A stretch of DNA of 24,953 nt from Prevotella sp. CAG:732 (GTDB taxonomy: Bacteria > Bacteroidota > Bacteroidia > Bacteroidales > Bacteroidaceae). The stretch is from positions 1 to 24,953 of the forward strand of contig FR893273.1 in assembly GCA_000436035.1 (NCBI GenBank), given 5' to 3'. The notes beneath the pieces are model-generated. The model was not told the origin of the DNA. It did not search any database and saw only the letters and a program-made list of their open reading frames with translations. The number at the start of each line of letters is the position of its first letter. Positions within the stretch are counted from its first letter, which is position 1. A program made the position numbers and the translations under genes. Below are positions 14,802-22,127 of the stretch, in pieces.

Positions 14802-14815
14802 TTGATGTACGTCAA
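14802..14815. promoter_or_regulatory. FNR/CRP-type palindrome upstream of the MATE promoter
   Basis: TTGATGTACGTCAA differs from the FNR box TTGAT-N4-ATCAA at one position. Its centre is 67.5 nt upstream of the -7 element, virtually the same distance as for the box at 4093-4106. Confidence 0.45.
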
Positions 14816-14910
14816 CCAAATGTGTGCGAACACAAACACTTGTTTATCCTTTGCAACATATTTTTAGATTTGCTTTCTCACCCTAGCCGTTCCCCCATCA
14901 TATACAAACA

Positions 14911-14949
14911 AAATCGCCCTGCCAGCCTTTCCAGCCGACAGGGCGATTT
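14911..14949 (-). terminator. Intrinsic terminator of the glycyl-tRNA synthetase/FKBP unit
   Basis: AAATCGCCCTG (14911-14921) pairs with CAGGGCGATTT (14939-14949), an 11-bp stem with a 17-nt loop, 6 nt after the FKBP stop. The minus strand then reads TTTTGTTTGT, a reasonable U-tract. Confidence 0.85.
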
Positions 14950-14955
14950 GATGTA

Positions 14956-15609
14956 TTATTTCATTACCCAAGCACCATTACCATGCTTGACACCGTTCAG
15001 TATCAACTCGAAGCGGAGCATGGAGTAAGCTGGGATGCCAGTTTTCACCTCTGAGCCGTAACCCAAATTCTGAGGGATGAACACCTGCCAATGGTCGCCA
15101 ACGTGCATATTCTGCAAGGCAGTGGTGAAGCCATCTATCCAACTGTTTGCCACTCCCTTGGTAGGAAGAGCCTTGGTAGCATCGTATGTACCAGAGAAAG
15201 TCTGGTCATATACATATCCATCCTTGTAAGAGGTGGTAGGAATCAATCTTCCACGATAACTCATCTGGATAGAGTCGGTATAGAGAGGAGATACCTCGCT
15301 GCTACCTGTGCCCAAGACATGCACCACGATGTATTCATCATCCTTGTAGGAAGGAGTGAACTGGTTGCCAGCCTGGTCCTTGTTGCCCGTCTGATTATTG
15401 AGCGACCAGTTGCGTATCACCTTCCACTCCGTGCTACCGGCATTCATCTGCTGTCTGGCAAAAGCCAAGGTGTCGGCGAAAGCCTGGTCGTTGCGTGCCT
15501 GCCAGTTGGCAAACTCAGCCTGCGAATCATCGTCCGTCTCGCTGCATGATGACAGCACCAACGCCGTCATCAGCAGAAAGAACATATATTTCAAATTCTT
15601 CAAATTCAT
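14956..15609 (-). CDS. FKBP-type peptidyl-prolyl isomerase lipoprotein
   Basis: The 217-residue protein has a lipoprotein signal peptide with lipobox LSSC (Cys22) followed by SETDDD, so it is probably anchored in the outer or inner membrane facing the periplasm. Residues about 100-212 are the FKBP domain: DSIQMSYRGRLI, YVYDQTFSGTYD, SWIDGFTTALQNMHVGDHW, VFIPQNLGYGS and GIPAYSMLRFELILNGV. These cover the usual Tyr, Asp-Gln-Thr-Phe, the helix, IPQxLGYG and the final F-E-hydrophobic-L strand. It should speed prolyl isomerisation in exported proteins. The gap to the synthetase gene upstream is 59 nt without a recognisable promoter, so it is most likely cotranscribed with it and ended by the hairpin at 14911-14949. 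Confidence 0.92.
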   Translation of the reverse strand: MNLKNLKYMFFLLMTALVLSSCSETDDDSQAEFANWQARNDQAFADTLAFARQQMNAGSTEWKVIRNWSLNNQTGNKDQAGNQFTPSYKDDEYIVVHVLGTGSSEVSPLYTDSIQMSYRGRLIPTTSYKDGYVYDQTFSGTYDATKALPTKGVANSWIDGFTTALQNMHVGDHWQVFIPQNLGYGSEVKTGIPAYSMLRFELILNGVKHGNGAWVMK

Positions 15610-15668
15610 CTAGATGTATTTGATTACTGATATTAATATACCTATTTTATAAATAGATAGATATACGA

Positions 15669-17231
15669 TTAGAAGTTCTTGATTTCCTTACCAAGCTTCT
15701 TCAATACGCTTGTGATGCTCACACGGTCCTCGATGATGCTGCGGAGGTCGCTGATGGCAACACGCTCCTGCTCCATCGTATCACGGTAACGGAGAGTTAC
15801 CTTGTGGTCGTTAGGAGTCTCGTGGTCAACGGTGATACAGAATGGAGTACCGATGGCATCCTGACGGCGATAACGCTTACCTATGGAATCCTTAGGATCG
15901 CCATAGTGAGTATTGAAGTGGAACTTCAACTCATCCACAATTTCGCGAGCCAACTCTGGCAGACCTTCCTTCTTGTCCAATGGGAATACAGCGCACTTCA
16001 CTGGTGCCAATGCCTCTGGCAACTTCAAGACAACACGTGTCTCACCATTCTCCAGCTTCTCCTCGCAGTAAGAGTGGCACATCACGCTGAGGAACATACG
16101 GTCAACACCGATAGAGGTCTCTACATCATAAGGTACATAGCTCTCGTTCTTCTCAGGGTCGAAGTACTTGATAGAGCGACCGCTGAACTTCTCGTGCTGA
16201 GAAAGGTCGAAGTTGGTACGGCTGTGGATACCCTCCACCTCCTTGAAGCCGAATGGCATCTTGAACTCGATGTCGGTAGCGGCGTTAGCATAGTGAGCCA
16301 ACTTCTCGTGGTCGTGGTAACGATAGTTCTCGTTACCCATGCCGAGAGCCTCGTGCCATGCCAAACGAACCTTCTTCCAGTACTCAAACCACTTCATCTC
16401 TGTGCCTGGCTGGCAGAAGAACTGCATCTCCATCTGCTCGAACTCTCTCATACGGAAGACGAACTGGCGAGCAACCACCTCGTTACGGAATGCCTTACCT
16501 ATCTGGCAGATACCGAATGGCAACTTCATACGACCGGTCTTCTGAACGCTCAAGTAATCTACGAAGATACCCTGGGCTGTCTCAGGACGGAGATATACCT
16601 TGCTGGTAGCATCGCTGGCAGCACCCATCTGGGTAGAGAACATCAAGTTGAACTGACGAACGTCTGTCCAGTTCTTGGTACCGCTGATAGGACAAACGAT
16701 GCCCTCATCAAGGATAATCTGCTTCAACATCTCCAAGTCTGGCCCCTGCATAGCCTCGGTATAGCGAGCATGAAGCTCATCATGCTTCTTCTGGTTCTCC
16801 AACACACGAGGGTTGGTAGCACGGAACTGAGCCTCGTCGAAGCTATCACCGAAGCGCTTCTTAGCCTTGGCGATCTCCTTGGCGATCTTCTCCTCATACT
16901 TAGCCATGTGATCCTCGATGAGCACATCGGCACGATAACGTTTCTTGGAATCACGGTTGTCAATCAATGGATCGTTGAAGGCATCTACGTGACCAGAGGC
17001 CTTCCATACAGTAGGGTGCATGAAGATGGCTGCATCAAGACCAACGATATTCTCGTGCAACAATACCATGCTCTGCCACCAATACTGCTTGATATTATTT
17101 TTCAGCTCAACACCATTCTGACCATAGTCGTAAACGGCAGCCAAGCCATCATAAATTTCACTACTAGGGAACACGAAGCCATACTCTTTGCAATGGCTTA
17201 CAATTTTCTTAAAAACATCTTCCTGTGCCAT
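15669..17231 (-). CDS. glyQS: Glycyl-tRNA synthetase, alpha-dimer (archaeal/eukaryal) type
   Basis: The 520-residue class II enzyme attaches glycine to tRNA-Gly in the cytoplasm. The N-terminus (VSHCKEYGFVFPSSEIYDGL) is typical for the single-chain type. GLDAAIFMHPTVWKASGHVD follows. Motif 2 is FRNEVVARQFVFRMREFEQM with MQFF (about residues 247-275), and motif 3 contains GVDRMFLSV (about 377-386). The anticodon-binding domain covers the last 110 or so residues, including KRYRRQDAIGTPFCITVD and RVAISDLRSII. The length fits the family; the separate alpha/beta tetrameric form is excluded by sequence. The ATG at 17231 is the first and only sensible start. It is divergent from parC and leads into the FKBP gene. 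Confidence 0.97.
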   Translation of the reverse strand: MAQEDVFKKIVSHCKEYGFVFPSSEIYDGLAAVYDYGQNGVELKNNIKQYWWQSMVLLHENIVGLDAAIFMHPTVWKASGHVDAFNDPLIDNRDSKKRYRADVLIEDHMAKYEEKIAKEIAKAKKRFGDSFDEAQFRATNPRVLENQKKHDELHARYTEAMQGPDLEMLKQIILDEGIVCPISGTKNWTDVRQFNLMFSTQMGAASDATSKVYLRPETAQGIFVDYLSVQKTGRMKLPFGICQIGKAFRNEVVARQFVFRMREFEQMEMQFFCQPGTEMKWFEYWKKVRLAWHEALGMGNENYRYHDHEKLAHYANAATDIEFKMPFGFKEVEGIHSRTNFDLSQHEKFSGRSIKYFDPEKNESYVPYDVETSIGVDRMFLSVMCHSYCEEKLENGETRVVLKLPEALAPVKCAVFPLDKKEGLPELAREIVDELKFHFNTHYGDPKDSIGKRYRRQDAIGTPFCITVDHETPNDHKVTLRYRDTMEQERVAISDLRSIIEDRVSITSVLKKLGKEIKNF

Positions 17232-17261
17232 GATTAAATCTTATTTTTTTCAAATTTTCGG

Positions 17262-17269
17262 CAAAGATA
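17262..17269 (-). promoter_or_regulatory. -7 element of the glyQS promoter
   Basis: The minus strand reads TATCTTTG followed by CC, a perfect TAnnTTTG. No TTG stands at the ideal -33 distance. The leader would be about 27 nt. It lies only 24 nt from the divergent parC -7 element. Confidence 0.55.
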
Positions 17270-17293
17270 CGCCTTTTTCTCGAATTTTCTTTG

Positions 17294-17301
17294 TATTTTT
17301 G
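17294..17301 (+). promoter_or_regulatory. -7 element of the parC promoter
   Basis: TATTTTTG matches TAnnTTTG, 35 nt before the ATG at 17337. The -33 area is T-rich without a clear TTG. The divergent glyQS promoter overlaps its upstream region. Confidence 0.5.
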
Positions 17302-17336
17302 CCATAAATTATCAAAATTAGTATTAAAAGCTATCT

Positions 17337-20276
17337 ATGAGCGACGAAATTAAAGACAAAGACGGACTCGAAGAGGAGATTTCTGCTGATTCTAAGGAAA
17401 ACGAGCAGAACGACGACACATCCACTCAACATTCAGACTACAAGCCGGTGAACCGATTTGACGCCTCCGCTGTACACCATCTCAGCGGCATGTACCAAAA
17501 CTGGTTCCTCGACTATGCTTCGTATGTCATCCTGGAGCGTGCCGTTCCTCACATCGAGGATGGTCTCAAACCTGTGCAACGACGTATCCTCCACTCCATG
17601 AAACGAATGGACGATGGAAGATACAACAAGGTGGCGAACATCGTGGGACACACCATGCAGTTTCACCCTCACGGTGATGCTTCCATCGGTGACGCCTTGG
17701 TGCAGATGGGACAGAAAGACCTCCTCATCGACACACAGGGCAACTGGGGAAACATCCTCACCGGCGACCGTGCCGCTGCCCCTCGTTATATCGAGGCTCG
17801 TCTTTCCAAATTCGCACTCGACGTGGTCTTCAACCCGAAGACCACCGACTGGCAACTCTCTTACGATGGTCGTAACAAGGAGCCTATCACGCTCCCTGCC
17901 AAGTTCCCGTTGCTCCTCGCCCAAGGTGCTGAGGGTATCGCCGTGGGACTGAGCAGCAAGGTATTGCCGCACAACTTCAACGACCTTTGCGATGCCGCTA
18001 TACATTATTTAAAAGGAGAGCCGTTCGCCATCTATCCCGACTTTCCTACCGGCGGTGCCATCGATGTGAGCAAGTACAACGATGGTCAGCGTGGCGGTGT
18101 ATTGAAGGTTCGTGCCAAGATAGACAAGCTCGACAACAAGACGCTCGTCATCACCGAGATACCATATAGCAAGACCACAGTAAGCCTCATCGAGAGCATC
18201 ACCAAGGCGGTGGAGAAAGGCAAGATCAAGGCTCGCAAGATAGAGGATGTCACCTCCGCCAACGTGGAGATTCTCGTACACCTCACTCCAGGCACTTCCT
18301 CCGACAAGACGATGGATGCCCTCTATGCCTTCAGTGATTGCGAAATCAACATCTCGCCCAACTGCTGCGTCATCGAGGACAACAAGCCTAAGTTCCTCAC
18401 CATCAGCGATGTGCTCCGCCACAGTGTAGATCGTACCATGGGACTGCTCCGCAAAGAGTTGATGATTCGCAAGGGCGAACTGGAGGAACAACTCTTCTTC
18501 TCCTCCTTGGAGCGCATCTTCATCGAGGAACGCATCTACAAGGAGCGCAAGTTTGAGCAGAGCAAGACCCAAGACGAGGTGGTAGCCTTCATCGACTCCA
18601 AGTTGGAGCCATTCAAGGACAAGCTCTTCACCGCCGAGGTGGATGGCAAGGGCATGGTGGAATATGCCTTCCATCGTGAGATCACCCGTGAAGACATCCT
18701 CAAGTTGCTCGAAATCAAGATGCAGCGCATCCTTAAATATAATAAGGATAAGGCAGACGAGCTGCTGATGAAGATCAAGGCAGAGCTTGCCGAGATAGAG
18801 AACGACCTCGCCCACATGACCGATGTCACCATCAACTGGTTTGAGTATCTCAAGGGCAAATATGGCAAGTTGCATCCTCGCAAGACCGAGATTCGCAACT
18901 TCGACACCATCGAGGTAACCAAGGTGGTGGAAGCCAACCAAAAGCTCTACATCAACCGACAGGAAGGTTTCGTGGGAACAGGCTTGAAGAAGGACGAGTT
19001 CGTATGCAACTGCTCCGACCTCGACGACATCATCATCTTCTATAAGGATGGAAAGTTCAAGGTCACCAAGGTGGCAGACAAGATATTCGTGGGCAAGAAC
19101 ATCCTTCATGTCCAGGTATTCAAGAAGAACGACAAGCGCACCATCTACAACTGTGTTTATCGTAACGGCAAGCAAGGTGAGTATTTCATCAAGCGTTTCA
19201 ACGTGACCGCCATGACCCGTGACAAAATGTACGACATCACCCAGGGCACACCGGGCAGTCGCATCATCTACTTCACCGCCAATCCAAACGGCGAGGCTGA
19301 GGTCATCAAGGTGACAATGGAGCCAGACTTGACGAAGAAGCGTCAGAGCATCTTCCTTGAGAAGGACTTCTCCGACATCCTCATCAAGGGACGTGCCGCC
19401 AAGGGCAACCTCCTCACCAAGCGCACCATCCGCCGCATCGGTTTGAAGAGCCACGGACACAGCACCTTGGGTGGCAGAAAGGTTTGGTTCGACCCAGATG
19501 TCAACCGTATCAACTATGATGAGAACGGTCGCTTGCTCGGCGAGTTCTTCGATGACGATAGTATCTTGGTGGTACTCGACAACGGCGAGTTCTACATCAC
19601 CAACTTCGACGTGAACAACCATTATGAGGACAACATCCTTCGTTTGGAGAAGTGGGATGAGCACAAGATTTGGACCGCCATCCTCTACGATGCAGACAAC
19701 GATGGTTATCCATACATCAAGCGATTCACGATGGATGCCACGAAGCGTCACCAGAACTTCTTGGGCGAGAATCCAAACAGCAAGTTGGTGTTGCTCACCG
19801 ACACGGTATATCCTCGCATCAAGGTAACCTACGGTGGTGTGGATGCCGTCCGTCCTGCTGAGGAAATCGACGCCGAACAGTTTATCGGTCAGAAGAGTTT
19901 CAAGGCAAAGGGCAAGCGATTGACTACTTGGAAGATAGACACCATCGAGGAGTTGGAGCCTACCCGCTTCCCAGAGCCGGAACCTGCCGAAGGAGAAGGT
20001 GACGAGGATGCTGAGCTGCAAGCCGATGGCGATGCTTCATCCGCCTCGAAAGACACCGCTTCAGAGAATACCTCTTCACAGAGCACCTCTTCACAAAAGC
20101 TCTCTTCGCAGAATACCTCTTCGCAGAATACAAACGAGCCAGAGGAGAACCTCGACCCTGATGCCGGCAAGAGCGAGCAGCAGGTCATCGACGAGTTGAC
20201 CGGTCAGACCAACCTCTTTACGGATGATGACTTCAAGGATGACGAGAAGGACAAGGACTGGCTGTCGAAGCAATAA
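17337..20276 (+). CDS. parC: DNA topoisomerase IV subunit A (ParC)
   Basis: The 979-residue protein is the DNA-cleaving subunit of the type IIA topoisomerase that decatenates chromosomes, working with ParE. After an acidic N-terminal extension (residues 1-35), the breakage-reunion domain starts at VNRFDASAVHHLSGMY. FHPHGDASIGDALVQMGQ (from about residue 109) is the quinolone-region helix, with Ala115 at the place of the usual Ser. The catalytic tyrosine is Tyr151 in AAAPRYIEARLSKFA. The beta-pinwheel C-terminal domain lacks a GyrA-box (QRRGGKG), which supports ParC over GyrA, as does VVFNPKTTDWQLSYDG. After about residue 885 comes an acidic, serine-rich tail with a five-unit repeat, and near the end QTNLF (957-961), like a sliding-clamp motif. 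ParE is not in the window. The ECF sigma gene begins 8 nt after its stop. Confidence 0.94.
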   Translation: MSDEIKDKDGLEEEISADSKENEQNDDTSTQHSDYKPVNRFDASAVHHLSGMYQNWFLDYASYVILERAVPHIEDGLKPVQRRILHSMKRMDDGRYNKVANIVGHTMQFHPHGDASIGDALVQMGQKDLLIDTQGNWGNILTGDRAAAPRYIEARLSKFALDVVFNPKTTDWQLSYDGRNKEPITLPAKFPLLLAQGAEGIAVGLSSKVLPHNFNDLCDAAIHYLKGEPFAIYPDFPTGGAIDVSKYNDGQRGGVLKVRAKIDKLDNKTLVITEIPYSKTTVSLIESITKAVEKGKIKARKIEDVTSANVEILVHLTPGTSSDKTMDALYAFSDCEINISPNCCVIEDNKPKFLTISDVLRHSVDRTMGLLRKELMIRKGELEEQLFFSSLERIFIEERIYKERKFEQSKTQDEVVAFIDSKLEPFKDKLFTAEVDGKGMVEYAFHREITREDILKLLEIKMQRILKYNKDKADELLMKIKAELAEIENDLAHMTDVTINWFEYLKGKYGKLHPRKTEIRNFDTIEVTKVVEANQKLYINRQEGFVGTGLKKDEFVCNCSDLDDIIIFYKDGKFKVTKVADKIFVGKNILHVQVFKKNDKRTIYNCVYRNGKQGEYFIKRFNVTAMTRDKMYDITQGTPGSRIIYFTANPNGEAEVIKVTMEPDLTKKRQSIFLEKDFSDILIKGRAAKGNLLTKRTIRRIGLKSHGHSTLGGRKVWFDPDVNRINYDENGRLLGEFFDDDSILVVLDNGEFYITNFDVNNHYEDNILRLEKWDEHKIWTAILYDADNDGYPYIKRFTMDATKRHQNFLGENPNSKLVLLTDTVYPRIKVTYGGVDAVRPAEEIDAEQFIGQKSFKAKGKRLTTWKIDTIEELEPTRFPEPEPAEGEGDEDAELQADGDASSASKDTASENTSSQSTSSQKLSSQNTSSQNTNEPEENLDPDAGKSEQQVIDELTGQTNLFTDDDFKDDEKDKDWLSKQ
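20061..20135 (+). repeat. Five 15-nt tandem repeats in the parC tail
   Basis: Units such as TCGCAGAATACCTCT follow one another five times without gaps (20061, 20076, 20091, 20106, 20121) and encode SENTS-SQSTS-SQKLS-SQNTS-SQNTN at residues 909-933. A unit length divisible by three means that gain or loss of units would keep the frame. Confidence 0.9.
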
Positions 20277-20284
20277 ATGAGAAT

Positions 20285-20848
20285 ATGATAGAAGAATGGC
20301 AATATGAATTGAAACTAGGTAACGAGAAGGCTCTGCAAAGAGTCTTCTCGGAATACTACACCACCCTCTGTTCCATCGTTTTCCAATATGTCAAGGACAA
20401 CCAAATCAGCGAATCTATTGCAGAAGATGTCATTTTCAACTTATGGGAAAAGCGCGAAAAGATTCTACCTTTGGAATCTTTTAGAAGTTACTTGCTTCGT
20501 ATGGCACGTAACAAAAGTATCGACTATCTTCGCAGTCAACATTCTACATTAGAAATCAATGACATCATCCCACATCGCCTGATTTCAGACGAAGACATCT
20601 TCGAGACTTATATCAGCATAGAGCTACAACAGTTGATAGACCAAAAACTCAAAGAGCTCTCCACACAATGCCAAAGGGTATTCTATCTCAGTAGATACGA
20701 AAACCTTAGCTACCATGAGATTTCTCTTCAACTTGGCATCAGCGAAAACACCGTAAAGTACCACATCAAGACAGCCCTTGCCTATTTACGCAAGGAGCTC
20801 AGCCCTTATATTCTTTCGCTTCTCGTTACCGTATTATCAGCAGAATGA
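20285..20848 (+). CDS. ECF-type RNA polymerase sigma factor
   Basis: The 187-residue protein has the two ECF domains. Region 2 is at about residues 20-86, with the -10-binding FRSYLLRMARNKSIDYLR, and region 4 is at about 122-172, with the helix-turn-helix LSYHEISLQLGISENTVKYHIKTALAYLR. This is the layout of Bacteroidota sigma factors controlled by FecR-type anti-sigma proteins. The C-terminus has a short hydrophobic end (PYILSLLVTVLSAE). It directs RNA polymerase to promoters of an import system, most likely the SusC gene downstream. It starts 8 nt after the parC stop, so read-through from parC probably supplies basal expression. The FecR gene follows after 154 nt. The ATG at 20285 overlaps a three-codon mini-ORF ending in TGA. 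Confidence 0.93.
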   Translation: MIEEWQYELKLGNEKALQRVFSEYYTTLCSIVFQYVKDNQISESIAEDVIFNLWEKREKILPLESFRSYLLRMARNKSIDYLRSQHSTLEINDIIPHRLISDEDIFETYISIELQQLIDQKLKELSTQCQRVFYLSRYENLSYHEISLQLGISENTVKYHIKTALAYLRKELSPYILSLLVTVLSAE

Positions 20849-21002
20849 ACTGTCTATGGCGACCGCATCTTGTCGCCTATTACGACTAGCTCTTGTTATC
20901 TATTACGAGTTACCATCTAGCTCTATTCTATTTTTCCGATAAAAAAAATGGGTTTCCGACTACACAACGCCATCATCCATTACGTTATCCCTTCAAAACG
21001 TA

Positions 21003-22079
21003 ATGATTATGGACGAACAAGATATTATAAGACTCATACAAAAGCAAGAAGAGCAAACCATCACGGCAACTGAATACCAACAGTTGAAAAAATGGTTTGA
21101 CGAATCAGCCGACAACCAGAAAACTTACAGGGATTACTGCGTCATATACCAAGGGTTGAAAATAGAAGCAGACAAGCAACGATTCGCCAATCAAGAATCT
21201 GCCGCATGGAGTCGCATCAAGCATCGCATCAACCCATTCTCTGGACACAACCAACCATCCCATAAGGTTCTTACCATGCTCCGATATGCCGCAATCATCG
21301 TTTTCGCCTTGATGATAGGAGGATTTGTCGGACATTATCTATATCAATATCATAGCACTAGCAAGAACATCGTGTCCATCTATTCACCTACAGGTTCGAA
21401 GTCATTTGTCACTCTTCCTGATGGCAGTCAAGTTTGGCTCAACTCAGGAAGTAGTATCGCTTACGATGGAGACTTTGGGAAGAAAGAACGCCACGTCACC
21501 ATCAATGGCGAAGGCTATTTCTCGGTGACCAAGGACAAGGAGCATCCTTTCATCGTCACCTCGGAAGGAACCAGCATCAAGGTCTTGGGAACCAAGTTTG
21601 ACATGAAGGCATACAAAGGCGACCCTTGCAAACGCATCACCCTCGTCGAGGGTAGCCTCTGCGTAAGCCACCAAGGAGAAGAGCGAATCATCAAGCCTAA
21701 CCAACAAGCATTGATATTGGACAAGGGAATTCACATCAAGGACGTGCCTGCCAAGGAATACAGCAGTTGGATAAAAGAAGCGAGACCTGAGCAAAACTTG
21801 GTCGCTACAGCTCACGACAAGCAACTGCCTAGTATGATTGTGCCAACACAGCAAAGCCGCACCTCCTTGCTCTTCGACAACGAGCCGCTTTCACAAATCG
21901 CCAAGGACTTAGGCAGAACCTTCAATGTCAAGATTCTAATCGAAGGCAACATCGCTGACGAAGTATTCTATGGCGACTTCAGAAATGGTGAGAACCTCTA
22001 CCAGATACTTGACATCATCTCGCTCACAGGCGATATGAAGTACAAGATTCAGCAGGGATGCGTCACTATATATAAATAA
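21003..22079 (+). CDS. FecR family anti-sigma factor
   Basis: The 358-residue single-pass membrane protein has a cytoplasmic N-terminal part (1-92) that should hold the sigma factor, one membrane helix (about 93-113, LRYAAIIVFALMIGGFVGHYL), the periplasmic FecR domain (about 125-225: SPTGSKSFVTLPDGSQVWLNSGSSI, GEGYFSVTKDKEHPF, GTKFDMKAY), and a C-terminal DUF4974 domain (about 287-355) that contacts the transporter's STN domain. Between SSWIKE (255-259) and LLFDNEPL about 25 residues are inserted where family members usually run straight on. Two starts are possible (21003 and 21009). It is located between its sigma factor and its SusC partner. Confidence 0.93.
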   Translation: MIMDEQDIIRLIQKQEEQTITATEYQQLKKWFDESADNQKTYRDYCVIYQGLKIEADKQRFANQESAAWSRIKHRINPFSGHNQPSHKVLTMLRYAAIIVFALMIGGFVGHYLYQYHSTSKNIVSIYSPTGSKSFVTLPDGSQVWLNSGSSIAYDGDFGKKERHVTINGEGYFSVTKDKEHPFIVTSEGTSIKVLGTKFDMKAYKGDPCKRITLVEGSLCVSHQGEERIIKPNQQALILDKGIHIKDVPAKEYSSWIKEARPEQNLVATAHDKQLPSMIVPTQQSRTSLLFDNEPLSQIAKDLGRTFNVKILIEGNIADEVFYGDFRNGENLYQILDIISLTGDMKYKIQQGCVTIYK

Positions 22080-22127
22080 TGTATAAAGAATAAACAACAT
22101 ATCAAACCATTTAATGATTAAGAGAGA

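Noticed and set aside
14822..15028. 68-codon plus-strand frame
   Set aside because: It crosses the FKBP terminator and runs antisense into the FKBP C-terminus; no promoter or family.
15804..17237. 477-codon plus-strand open frame opposite glyQS
   Set aside because: It is an antisense shadow of a clear synthetase gene with the same biased composition.
18009..20021. Very long (670 codon) minus-strand open frame opposite parC
   Set aside because: It is an antisense shadow of the strongly biased parC codons. It has Leu/Val/Asp/His-rich nonsense composition, no domain and no promoter.
20858..20877. GGCGAC/GTCGCC hairpin after the ECF sigma gene as a terminator
   Set aside because: The stem is only 6 bp and is not followed by a U-tract. 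It may be a weak structure in the sigma-FecR gap.
20948..21066. Short plus-strand frame beginning ATGGGTTTCCGA that overlaps the FecR start
   Set aside because: It runs out of frame into FecR, has no ribosome-binding site and no recognisable product.
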